Source of the DNA: Syntrophobacter sp. SbD2
GTDB lineage: Bacteria > Desulfobacterota > Syntrophobacteria > Syntrophobacterales > Syntrophobacteraceae
Assembly (NCBI GenBank): GCA_900290385.1
Contig: OMSV01000113.1
Location: 1 to 12,147 of the forward strand
Direction of reading: 5' to 3'
Length of the DNA: 12,147 nt
Shown: one piece after another, positions 6,701-12,147 of the stretch
Layout: every line of letters starts with the position of its first letter
Position numbering within the stretch: the first letter of the stretch is position 1
Notes under the pieces: model-generated
Seen by the model: the letters and a program-made list of their open reading frames with translations, nothing else
Database searches by the model: none
Told to the model about the DNA's origin: nothing
Position numbers and translations under genes: made by a program

Positions 6701-7135
6701 ATGCAGATCGAGTACAAGAACATCGATCCAAAAGTTGTGGTGAACGAAATCCGAAACGGCAGGTCCCTGGAATCAGTCCAAAAGGTGTTCGGACTAAAAT
6801 TCAAAAGCGAGGTTCAGGACCTCTATCTCAAAGGGCTCATGGAAATGGGAGAAATCCCTCAGGTCGCATTCAACAAGACCGCTGCTCCTATCAGCCACGG
6901 ATCGGACAATCTGGAAAGAACTCCATTTCGCAAGCGGGAACGGCAAAGGCCTCCGGTGTCCAATCCCATCGTGGTGATCAAGACCGGCAATTTCCGGACG
7001 ATCGGCCAAAGCGGCAGTATAACGCTTAACAGGGCCCTTTTGATTGAGATGCTGGGTTTCGCAGTAGGGGATTCTTTTGAAATCTACAGGGAAGACGATA
7101 TGGTGGTCCTAAAGAAGGCTTCGAGTCCAGTGTGA
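6701..7135 (+). CDS. AbrB/SpoVT-domain transcriptional regulator with an N-terminal helical (HTH-like) region
   Basis: A 144-residue protein. The C-terminal part from about residue 92 (RTIGQSGSITLNRALLIEMLGF, then GDSFEIYREDDMVVLKK) fits the swapped-hairpin AbrB/SpoVT/MazE DNA-binding domain: a strand, a short helix after the LNR turn, then GDxFEI and a final strand. The N-terminal part (DPKVVVNEIRNGRSLESVQKVFGL...VQDLYLKGLMEMGEI) looks like a helix-turn-helix unit. A basic, Pro-containing linker (FRKRERQRPP) joins them. ATG 6701 is preferred because GGAAAGGG sits 6-8 bases upstream; GTG 6683 and ATG 6695 are in frame but lack a spaced ribosome-binding site. There is no toxin gene beside it, so an antitoxin role is unlikely. 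Its target is unknown. The gene converges on the phosphatidyltransferase gene, with 45 bp between stops. Confidence 0.75.
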   Translation: MQIEYKNIDPKVVVNEIRNGRSLESVQKVFGLKFKSEVQDLYLKGLMEMGEIPQVAFNKTAAPISHGSDNLERTPFRKRERQRPPVSNPIVVIKTGNFRTIGQSGSITLNRALLIEMLGFAVGDSFEIYREDDMVVLKKASSPV

Positions 7136-7180
7136 GTTAAGCGCAGGCCTTCCTTTTTCCCAAAGCCCCGCGGATGAGCT

Positions 7181-7825
7181 CTAGATTTTCTTCCTCAGTT
7201 TATTCAAAACATGCAGGAAACGCCACATGGCAGTCAGGTTGGTGCCGAACGCAAGAACCACGAGCACGGCTTTCAGAGACAAATCCACTGTCCATGGGAC
7301 TGCAAAGCCGGCGCCGAGCAGGTTTATGAACGGGTTGAGGACCCCGGCAACTCCCAGCAGTATGATCCTTTCCCCTCTCTGGAAGACTCCCTCCAGGCAT
7401 CTTTCACCCAGCCCTTCGGCTCGAGCCCTCGTGTAACTCACCATGAGTGAGCCAAAAAGGATTAGCAGGATGAGCAGCAAGTATTGTGTGTTGGCGCCGT
7501 TGCGGTGGAAATAGAACCAGACGCCCAGGTAGATCATGAGTTCCGTGTATCGGTCCAGGACCGAATCGAGGAAGGCCCCGAATTTTTTGCTCTGGCCCGT
7601 AGCCCTTGCCAGGGAGCCATCCAGAGTATCCAGAAGACCTGTCAGAAGTGTGAACAGCCCTCCCAGAAGCGGAACATAAATAAAGGAGAGCCCGGCCAGC
7701 ATGCTGATCAAGAGCCCTCCGTAAGTGATGTGATTGGGCGTGAGTCTCCACTCTATGAGTTTGGGAACTATATGCGTTTCAAGAATTTTATAGTAACCGG
7801 CTTCGATCGACGTTCCCTTGAGCAT
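7181..7825 (-). CDS. CDP-alcohol phosphatidyltransferase (PgsA/phosphatidylinositol-phosphate synthase-like)
   Basis: A 214-residue integral membrane enzyme that transfers a phosphatidyl group from a CDP-lipid to an alcohol. The family signature is complete: DTLDGSLAR at 66-74, Gly83, Asp87 and Asp91, in the spacing D-x2-DG-x2-AR-x8-G-x3-D-x3-D, which binds the metal ions and CDP. Several hydrophobic helices follow (GLLISMLAGLSFIYVPLLGG, LLLILLILFGSLMVSYTRAR). The acceptor is not determined; the start LTPNHIT and overall length resemble PI-phosphate/archaetidylinositol-phosphate synthase-like members. ATG 7825 is chosen because AAAGGG lies about six bases before it and the protein then begins at the conserved N-terminus; an upstream in-frame start at 7978 would add 51 unconserved residues. 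It lies 234 bp after moeA on the same strand. Confidence 0.85.
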   Translation of the reverse strand: MLKGTSIEAGYYKILETHIVPKLIEWRLTPNHITYGGLLISMLAGLSFIYVPLLGGLFTLLTGLLDTLDGSLARATGQSKKFGAFLDSVLDRYTELMIYLGVWFYFHRNGANTQYLLLILLILFGSLMVSYTRARAEGLGERCLEGVFQRGERIILLGVAGVLNPFINLLGAGFAVPWTVDLSLKAVLVVLAFGTNLTAMWRFLHVLNKLRKKI

Positions 7826-8059
7826 AAGACCCTTTGACCGGCGTTTATCAGGAAGCGCCGGATGGTTCCAGATACCTCGCGGAGCATGGAGATACTGGGG
7901 GGTTAGTATCAGTGGTCTTAGAATTAACGGGCGGAAAAGTTTCCGGCCCGAACCGATAATGGAAAATAAGGCGATCACTGGATATCAAATTTTGCCTGTT
8001 AGGGCAAACCTAAACAGGGCGATTAACCTTGCGGGGGTAGAGCAAATACAATGCTTACT
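7826..8059 (-). other. Intergenic region with four inverted repeats between moeA and the phosphatidyltransferase gene
   Basis: Four separate stems are visible: CCGGCG/CGCCGG (7838-7861), GATACT/AGTATC (7891-7910), the near-palindrome around GGAAAAGTTTCC (about 7929-7948), and CCTGTTAGG/CCTAAACAGG (7995-8018). The first sits directly upstream of the phosphatidyltransferase ribosome-binding site, so it could affect that gene's translation. No gene is seen here. Confidence 0.45.
7995..8018 (-). terminator. Candidate terminator hairpin after moeA
   Basis: On the minus strand CCTGTTTAGG-TTTGC-CCTAACAGG pairs with one bulged base, about 42 bp past the moeA stop. It is followed by CAAAATTTG rather than a clean T-run, so termination strength is uncertain. 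Confidence 0.35.
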
Positions 8060-9055
8060 TCAAGGACCCTGCGAATCCAGGATTGCCCAGTTCACCAGGG
8101 CAAAGTCGGGAACCTTGACATGGACCCTGCTCCCTTTCGCCACGTAAGTGTCCTGGGGCGCCAGGAGCGCATATGCCAAGCGGCTTCTCAAAAAAGAAAT
8201 CTTGTTTCTGTGCTCGGCGGCGGACTGGTTCGGGGCGAACGTGCAAAACCAGCCTCTCATTTCCACAACGCCCTCAACTGCCTGATAAAGGCCCTCTTTT
8301 TTTCTCATCGGGGCCAAGGTGCGGGCTTCGAGGGTGAAATCTCCGCGTGCTCTCAGGCCCAGAAAACGCCGGATCACCGGCGCCGCAATCTCTTCATAGA
8401 CTATCCTGCCGGCCCAGGGATTTCCGGGAAAACCGAGAAAAATGCGGCCATTGCCGGTCGCCAGCCCGCTTGCCTTTCCCGGGACAAGGTTGAGCCGGTC
8501 GAAATGAGTCCTTAGGCCCAGCCTTTTCCAGACCTCCGCTATGAAATCTCTGCTCCCTTTACCCATACCTCCCGTTGTAATCACAAGGTCCGCCTCGGCT
8601 TCTTCAAGCCGGGAGCAAATTACTCCCGGATCGTCGGGGGCTACTCCGAGTTCGATCGGTTCTCCTCCTCCCACCAGGACAAGATTGGCAAAAAGATGTG
8701 TGTTGTTGCAAAAGGTTGAGGCGGTTTCGTCGCTGCGGCCCGACTCCGTGAGTTCGTCACCTGTGGCGAGGATCGCCACGCGGGGACGGCGGGTTAGGCG
8801 AAGTGCCTGCCTGCCGGTTGCCGCTGCAACCGCGAGCCGGGTAGGGGTGAGCACATCGCCTTCCTCCAGCAGAAGTTCGTCCTGCCGAGCGTCGCTTCCG
8901 GGTGCGATCACCCCCGATCCGGGCCTGAAAGGGCCGGTCAAAACGAGGCCGTTATCACTGGGCGTGGCTTCTTCGTAGGGAATAACCACGTCCGAACCAG
9001 CCGGAAGCAGAACGAACCAGCCGGAAGCACACCTCCGGTCATTATTCGAAAACAC
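8060..9055 (-). CDS. moeA: MoeA molybdopterin molybdotransferase, C-terminal part (gene broken by a 20-bp duplication)
   Basis: MoeA inserts molybdate into adenylated molybdopterin. This frame carries the protein from LPAGSDVVIPYEEA to the end, 310 residues of genuine MoeA. The MogA-like domain shows ILATGDEL, TTGGMGKGSRDF (more usual: SGGVSVGxxD), LVPGKASGL and LGFPGNPWAG. The C-terminal beta domain ends KGSRVHVKVPDF and then TGA. The first 21 codons of the open frame, from GTG 9055, are out-of-frame reading of the upstream gene and not native sequence. Joined to the N-terminal part after removing 20 bp, the protein would be 415 residues, the normal MoeA length. Without correction the gene is non-functional. 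It is last in the mobB-mobA-moeA run. Confidence 0.9.
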   Translation of the reverse strand: MFSNNDRRCASGWFVLLPAGSDVVIPYEEATPSDNGLVLTGPFRPGSGVIAPGSDARQDELLLEEGDVLTPTRLAVAAATGRQALRLTRRPRVAILATGDELTESGRSDETASTFCNNTHLFANLVLVGGGEPIELGVAPDDPGVICSRLEEAEADLVITTGGMGKGSRDFIAEVWKRLGLRTHFDRLNLVPGKASGLATGNGRIFLGFPGNPWAGRIVYEEIAAPVIRRFLGLRARGDFTLEARTLAPMRKKEGLYQAVEGVVEMRGWFCTFAPNQSAAEHRNKISFLRSRLAYALLAPQDTYVAKGSRVHVKVPDFALVNWAILDSQGP

Positions 9056-9327
9056 CTGCCGCTGCTCGCTTTCTCAGGCTTTTTTCCGGCCACTGTTTCC
9101 CCTTGAGCGATCTCGAGGATTACTGGTTTTCCAGGAGCGGCGGATTGACTATCCACGCTTATCAGGGCGAAGCCGTCCCATTTTGAACGGGGATTGCCCG
9201 GAATGTCGCGGTCCGCCGATATTGACTCGGCAACCACCCGGCCCAGGGCCGAACCAAGTTCTACCAGCTCCCAGTCGAGCTTTTTCACCAAGTCCAGCGC
9301 GGTTTTTTTAGCTTCTTTCAAGTCCAT
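8938..9327 (-). CDS. moeA: MoeA molybdopterin molybdotransferase, N-terminal part (upstream of the frameshift)
   Basis: This frame starts at ATG 9327, overlapping the end of mobA by 20 bp, and encodes the first 105 residues of MoeA before the reading shifts and stops 24 residues later. The N-terminal helices (DLKEAKKTALDLVKKL) and the family motif are present as NPRSKWDGFAL; most MoeA proteins read RSAMDGYAV, so Ala-Met is replaced by Lys-Trp but the catalytic Asp is kept. GRCFRIMTGGVLPAGS follows, up to the duplication. The overlap with mobA suggests coupled translation of the Mo-cofactor genes. The frameshift is the only defect seen. Confidence 0.9.
   Translation of the reverse strand: MDLKEAKKTALDLVKKLDWELVELGSALGRVVAESISADRDIPGNPRSKWDGFALISVDSQSAAPGKPVILEIAQGETVAGKKPEKASSGRCFRIMTGGVLPAGSFCFRLVRTWLFPTKKPRPVITASF
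8993..9029. repeat. 20-bp-period direct duplication causing the moeA frameshift
   Basis: CGAACCAGCCGGAAGCA occurs at 8993-9009 and again at 9013-9029, separated by GAA. The flanks do not supply GAA, so the three spacer bases are not templated by a simple tandem duplication. Removing 20 bp restores IMTGGVLPAGSDVV on the minus strand, the expected MoeA motif. Confidence 0.95.
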
Positions 9328-9895
9328 CGATTCCAGCCAGGTCAGCAGGGGTATTTACGTTTTTGAAACTGAGCGCGTCCGGGTCCACTTTGCGCCATTC
9401 CCTCTCGGTAAGGGTCCGAATCCTGATTTTGCGGTAAAAGCCGATTACCTGACGATTGTCAGGCTCCCGGAGCTGGCGTGCGATTGCAGGGATGCATCTG
9501 CGATTGTACAGTGCAAGCAGGGGATCATAAAACTCGTTGATTTTTGGAACAACGGCGTCGAACCCTTCTTTAGCGTCGATAATCATGGAGGCCAGTTCAG
9601 GAACCAAAAACGGCGTATCGGTCGCCCTTACAAAGACCCATTCGGCGGGGCTGAACAGTAGAGCGGTATAAAGCCCTCCGAGAGGCCCCCGGTGCTGGAT
9701 TACGTCCTGTGCCAGCATCACTCCCGTATCCAGGTAAGGTTCGATCTCACTTACAACCGCCATCACTGGATCGCAAAACGGGCGCAACGATTCAATGACC
9801 AGATCAATAAACCGTTTGCCCCTTAACAGCTGAAAAGCTTTGTTTTTACCGAACCGGAGGCTTTTTCCTCCGGCCAGGACCGCTCCCGTTATCAA
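9308..9895 (-). CDS. mobA: MobA, molybdenum cofactor guanylyltransferase
   Basis: MobA joins GMP from GTP to Mo-molybdopterin to make the MGD cofactor of enzymes such as formate dehydrogenases. The 195-residue protein shows the nucleotide-binding loop LAGGKSLRFGKNKAF (7-21), RGPLGG (69-74), the metal-binding TDTPFL (92-97, usually CDxPF), DPLLALY, and the C-terminal NVNTPADL. The start is TTG 9895: an in-frame TGA lies immediately before it, the protein begins exactly where the family begins, and GGGAG is about eight bases upstream. TTGA overlaps the mobB stop, so translation is probably coupled. A perfect 7-bp hairpin (CCGGAGG/CCTCCGG, 9854-9873) lies in the coding region about 22 bases after the start codon. 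The downstream moeA gene overlaps by 20 bp. Confidence 0.92.
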   Translation of the reverse strand: MITGAVLAGGKSLRFGKNKAFQLLRGKRFIDLVIESLRPFCDPVMAVVSEIEPYLDTGVMLAQDVIQHRGPLGGLYTALLFSPAEWVFVRATDTPFLVPELASMIIDAKEGFDAVVPKINEFYDPLLALYNRRCIPAIARQLREPDNRQVIGFYRKIRIRTLTEREWRKVDPDALSFKNVNTPADLAGIDGLERS

Positions 9896-10551
9896 TCATC
9901 GTCTCCCAGCCGGATGTGGATCGAAACCGTTCGGGGCTTATCCCAGCCCCTAAGGCTCGATAGCATCCCTTCTATCCCGCCGAGTACAAAATCTTCGACA
10001 AAATCTTTCATCGGCAGTTGTCTGCCATCGAGTTGAATGAGTATTTTCCGCTTCTTTCTATCCCGAAGATAACGATTTTCAATGAAGTCGGCGACCCCGC
10101 GCCAATCGGCAAATGAAAATCCAGGGACCTGCATATCCACCGCATCGTCGGAGACAAGGGCGATGAGATTATCGGCTGGGCCGCAAATTGGTTTTGGCTC
10201 CAAGGCGGAACGGAATACCTCTATTTTCGGATAATGCGCTTTTTTAAACCCCTCGGTAATGAGAATATCCTCGGTCCAGAAAAAACGCCCCGCAATTTCT
10301 TCCAGGCTCATTTCCCGTTCCGTACGGCGGATCGAGGCAAACTGGTCCTGTGATGAGATGGCTATGACTTCGGCGCCTGCGCGTTTTAACCTCCAGGTAT
10401 CCTTGCCCTCGCGATCCATCTCGAACCCGTGTGCGTCGTGCTTGACAGCCCCAACCCGGTACCCTCTTGCAGCCAGTTCCGGAATCAGCTTCTCGAGAAA
10501 TGTGGTCTTACCCGACCCCGAAGCACCTACTATCGAAATTATAGGTAACAT
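9892..10551 (-). CDS. mobB: MobB, molybdopterin-guanine dinucleotide biosynthesis GTPase, with C-terminal extension
   Basis: MobB is a P-loop GTP-binding partner of MobA. The 219-residue protein begins MLPIISIVGASGSGKTT with Walker A at residues 9-16. The family motif KHDAHGFEMDREGKDTWRLKRAGA follows, then DILITEGFKKAHYPKIEVFR. After about residue 160 comes an extra domain of roughly 55 residues (RKILIQLDGRQLPMKDFVEDF...GIEGMLSSLRG...VSIHIRL), not found in E. coli MobB but seen, as far as I recall, in other deltaproteobacterial MobB proteins. ATG 10551 is chosen because AAAGG lies seven bases before it and the P-loop strand follows at once; the frame is open up to 10647 but that part is unconserved and crosses a hairpin. 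It overlaps mobA by four bases. Confidence 0.92.
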   Translation of the reverse strand: MLPIISIVGASGSGKTTFLEKLIPELAARGYRVGAVKHDAHGFEMDREGKDTWRLKRAGAEVIAISSQDQFASIRRTEREMSLEEIAGRFFWTEDILITEGFKKAHYPKIEVFRSALEPKPICGPADNLIALVSDDAVDMQVPGFSFADWRGVADFIENRYLRDRKKRKILIQLDGRQLPMKDFVEDFVLGGIEGMLSSLRGWDKPRTVSIHIRLGDDD

Positions 10552-10611
10552 AGTCTGCCTTTCATGCGTCATTGATCGATGAGCTGCGCCGACACAGCAG
10601 TTACTTGTATT

Positions 10612-10663
10612 GATTTGATTTCTCAAATCTGTTCGGAAACATCTCACAGCTTAGCACGGCTGT
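10612..10663 (-). repeat. Two inverted repeats between the small His-rich gene and mobB
   Basis: GATTTGA-TTTC-TCAAATC (10612-10629) is a perfect 7-bp stem; on the minus strand the loop is GAAA, a stable GNRA tetraloop. ACAGC/GCTGT (10646-10663) forms a second stem right after the upstream stop codon. Neither has a T-run, so they may separate or stabilise transcripts rather than terminate them. Confidence 0.5.
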
Positions 10664-10929
10664 CAATCTGCCGAGCCCGCAGAGTCAATAATGTGAATGA
10701 TTTTCATGAATCTTTCGTTCTGTTCGGCGATCTCGGAGGCGATTTCTTCCAGAATCTCACCCGGCTCTTCGCACCCGGCATCCCTGGCCCGGCTGGCCCA
10801 AAGCCTGTAGGCACGCGCGTGCTCCTCATTGTGACTTATCCAGTGTTCGGCCATTTTTCGGAGTTTTACGATTCTCGAAACGGCCTGTGCGCTTTTCTGT
10901 GGCCCATGTTCCCAATGGCTGTCGTGCAT
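10663..10929 (-). CDS. Small conserved helical protein with HWxxHNxxH motif, function unknown
   Basis: An 88-residue, highly charged, probably all-helical cytosolic protein. The core LRKMAEHWISHNEEHARAYRLW carries a His-rich motif, and a second helix follows (ILEEIASEIAEQNERFMKII). The N-terminus MHDSHWEHG adds further His residues, so metal binding is conceivable. I recall small proteins of this type in anaerobic bacteria and archaea but cannot name the family with certainty. ATG 10929 is preferred because GAGGAG lies eight bases upstream; a TTG at 10944 is in frame but overlaps that site. It is divergent from lgt and precedes mobB by 111 bp on the same strand. A link to Mo-cofactor enzymes is only suggested by position. 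Confidence 0.7.
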   Translation of the reverse strand: MHDSHWEHGPQKSAQAVSRIVKLRKMAEHWISHNEEHARAYRLWASRARDAGCEEPGEILEEIASEIAEQNERFMKIIHIIDSAGSAD

Positions 10930-10946
10930 AGGTTTACTCCTCAAGC

Positions 10947-10952
10947 ATTATA
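10947..10952 (-). promoter_or_regulatory. Candidate -10 box for the small His-rich gene
   Basis: A perfect TATAAT is read on the minus strand, 17 bases before ATG 10929. No good -35 is present, and the 5' leader would be only about ten bases, just enough for the GAGGAG site. Confidence 0.35.
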
Positions 10953-11026
10953 ATAGCCGTTTTCCACCGGATGTGCGTCCGTCCGTTACTTTTCGGCGGC
11001 ATCAGCACTCAGCCGCCCAGCCGCAA

Positions 11027-11055
11027 TTGACCCCGGCAGCAGTGTGTGATAGCCT
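11027..11055 (+). promoter_or_regulatory. Weak candidate promoter for lgt
   Basis: TTGACC at 11027-11032 is followed after 17 bases by TAGCCT. The -10 match is poor. It lies in the 147-bp spacer between the divergent small gene and lgt, which must hold promoters for both. A GGCGGC/GCCGCC inverted repeat (10995-11017) is just upstream. Confidence 0.25.
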
Positions 11056-11076
11056 TTCCACAAAGGAGGCGACAAA

Positions 11077-11880
11077 ATGATTCCCTATCCCAAAATAGAC
11101 CCTGTCCTGTTCTCCCTCGGCCCAATCCATGTGAGGTGGTACGGGATTATGTATGTCCTGGGCTTTATAGCCGCCTATTTCCTGCTTCAGAAACAGGAAC
11201 GATCCAAGCAGATCGGACTGGTCGGTACTGCGGCCCAGGATCTCATTTTCTATCTGGCAGTAGGAGTGATCGCCGGAGGCCGGTTCGGCTACATCCTTTT
11301 CTACCAATATAATGATCTGCTGGCATATATCAAAAATCCCCTGGAAATAATAGCCACCTGGCACGGAGGGATGTCATTTCACGGGGGTCTTTTAGGATGC
11401 GTTATCGCCGTGTGGATTTTTTCCAGGCGAAGAACAATGCCGTTCGCCGTCCTGGCTGACTCGGTGATTGTGACCTGCCCGGTTGGGCTGGGGCTTGGCC
11501 GGTTAGGCAATTTCATAAACGGCGAACTGTTTGGCCGCCCCAGCAATGTTCCCTGGGCGATGGTCTTCCCCGCCGGAGGCCCTGTTGCTCGTCATCCGAC
11601 ACAGCTCTATGAATCATTTGCAGAAGGTGTGCTGCTTTTCATCATAATGTGGAGTTTGCGGAAAAAACCCTTTAAAGACGGTATGATGATCGGATTTTTT
11701 CTAATTTGTTACGGTATCTTACGATTTATAATTGAATTTTTTAAGGAGCCCGACCCTCAAATAGGTTTTCTGCTCACTTATTTTACTATGGGACAGATCC
11801 TGTGTGTCGCACAGATCGCAGCCGGCACCGTTTTGATCTTGTATCTCAACCGCAAAGCGACTGCCCGTGAAGTGGCATAA
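11077..11880 (+). CDS. lgt: Lgt, prolipoprotein diacylglyceryl transferase
   Basis: Lgt transfers diacylglycerol from phosphatidylglycerol to the lipobox Cys of prelipoproteins in the inner membrane, the first step of lipoprotein maturation. The 267-residue protein is full length. Visible motifs are IHVRWYGIMYVLGF (17-30), GGRFGY (67-72), HGGMSFHGGLLG with the functionally important His at 96-107, the Lgt signature GRLGNFINGELFGRP (141-155), and RHPTQLYE (172-179). Seven or so hydrophobic segments fit a membrane protein, and the C-terminus is basic. The ATG has a strong AGGAGG site with ideal spacing. The next gene follows 44 bp later on the same strand. Nothing is unusual. Confidence 0.97.
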   Translation: MIPYPKIDPVLFSLGPIHVRWYGIMYVLGFIAAYFLLQKQERSKQIGLVGTAAQDLIFYLAVGVIAGGRFGYILFYQYNDLLAYIKNPLEIIATWHGGMSFHGGLLGCVIAVWIFSRRRTMPFAVLADSVIVTCPVGLGLGRLGNFINGELFGRPSNVPWAMVFPAGGPVARHPTQLYESFAEGVLLFIIMWSLRKKPFKDGMMIGFFLICYGILRFIIEFFKEPDPQIGFLLTYFTMGQILCVAQIAAGTVLILYLNRKATAREVA

Positions 11881-11924
11881 CCGGGGCCGGCGCTATAGGC
11901 TCCAGCGGCTAACGAGGAATTGCA

Positions 11925-12147
11925 ATGGCACACGATCGGCTCACGACTTTACGGCACCATTCTTCAAAGGTTGTTCGCGAATGGCGGCCACTTTATGAAG
12001 GACGAAAGAATAGCGCCCGCAAGGCGCTCGAGGTGATTCGAAGCGGGTACCGGGTCTTCGTGGGGTCGGGATGCAGCGAGCCGCAGCACCTCTCTCAAAG
12101 CCTCGAGGATAGGCTTCCCAGCCTCGCGGACGTTGAAATTCTCGACA
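11925..12147 (+). CDS. Acetyl-CoA hydrolase/transferase family protein, N-terminal part (3' end outside window)
   Basis: The frame runs from ATG 11925 to the window edge, giving 74 codons. The sequence EWRPLYEGRKNSARKALEVI, then SGYRVFVGSGCSEPQHLSQSL and DVEILD, matches the start of the acetyl-CoA hydrolase / CoA-transferase family (YxxK-like then GxxVxxGxGxxEPxxL). These enzymes move CoA between acetate, succinate, butyrate or related acids; which one cannot be told from the N-terminus. GAGGA lies seven bases before the ATG. In some deltaproteobacteria a GNAT domain is fused to the C-terminus, which would lie outside the window. Confidence 0.85.
   Translation, partial: MAHDRLTTLRHHSSKVVREWRPLYEGRKNSARKALEVIRSGYRVFVGSGCSEPQHLSQSLEDRLPSLADVEILD

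Noticed and set aside
6695..7135. Antitoxin of a toxin-antitoxin pair (AbrB/MazE-like)
   Set aside because: No toxin-like gene lies next to it; the downstream gene is a convergent membrane enzyme.
9893..10647. Longer MobB starting at 10647
   Set aside because: The extra 32 residues are unconserved and cross a perfect hairpin; ATG 10551 has a ribosome-binding site and directly precedes the P-loop strand.

Overview
The window looks like a chromosomal segment of an anaerobic deltaproteobacterium (Desulfobacterota, perhaps Syntrophobacter-like). This is inferred from gene content: a MucR/Ros regulator with a long N-terminal extension, a short single-domain ArgA-like acetyltransferase with a Cys-rich tail, a molybdenum-cofactor cluster, and an acetyl-CoA hydrolase/transferase. 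It is not based on a marker gene. There are no rRNA, tRNA or CRISPR features and no intact mobile element.

Layout. (1) 2-4748, all plus strand: the end of a SufS-like class V aminotransferase, a heptamer-repeat hairpin spacer, an N-acetylglutamate-synthase-like GNAT, secA, and argJ, which overlaps the end of secA by 56 bp. (2) 4749-7135, plus strand, low coding density: two long spacers rich in inverted repeats, a mucR-type zinc-finger regulator, a broken DUF72 gene next to a dispersed repeat, and an AbrB-domain regulator. (3) 7181-10929, minus strand: a small His-rich helical protein, then mobB-mobA-moeA as a tightly coupled molybdopterin-guanine-dinucleotide/Mo-insertion cluster, then a CDP-alcohol phosphatidyltransferase. 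(4) 11077 to the end, plus strand: lgt and the start of an acetyl-CoA hydrolase/transferase.

The most striking observation is that two conserved genes, secA and moeA, are each knocked out of frame by a direct repeat with exactly 20-bp period. In secA a 19-bp copy is repeated with a 1-bp spacer; in moeA a 17-bp copy is repeated with a 3-bp spacer. Removing 20 bp restores the family-typical reading in both (secA 840 codons, moeA 415 codons). secA is normally essential, so an assembly or sequencing artefact is the first hypothesis. The shared period and the non-templated spacer bases still deserve a check against raw reads.

Other points worth noting are a perfect 10-nt Shine-Dalgarno match separated from the first mucR ATG only by an inverted repeat, an AT-hook-like tail on the MucR protein, an AbrB domain with an added N-terminal helical region, and a TTG-started mobA translationally coupled to mobB.
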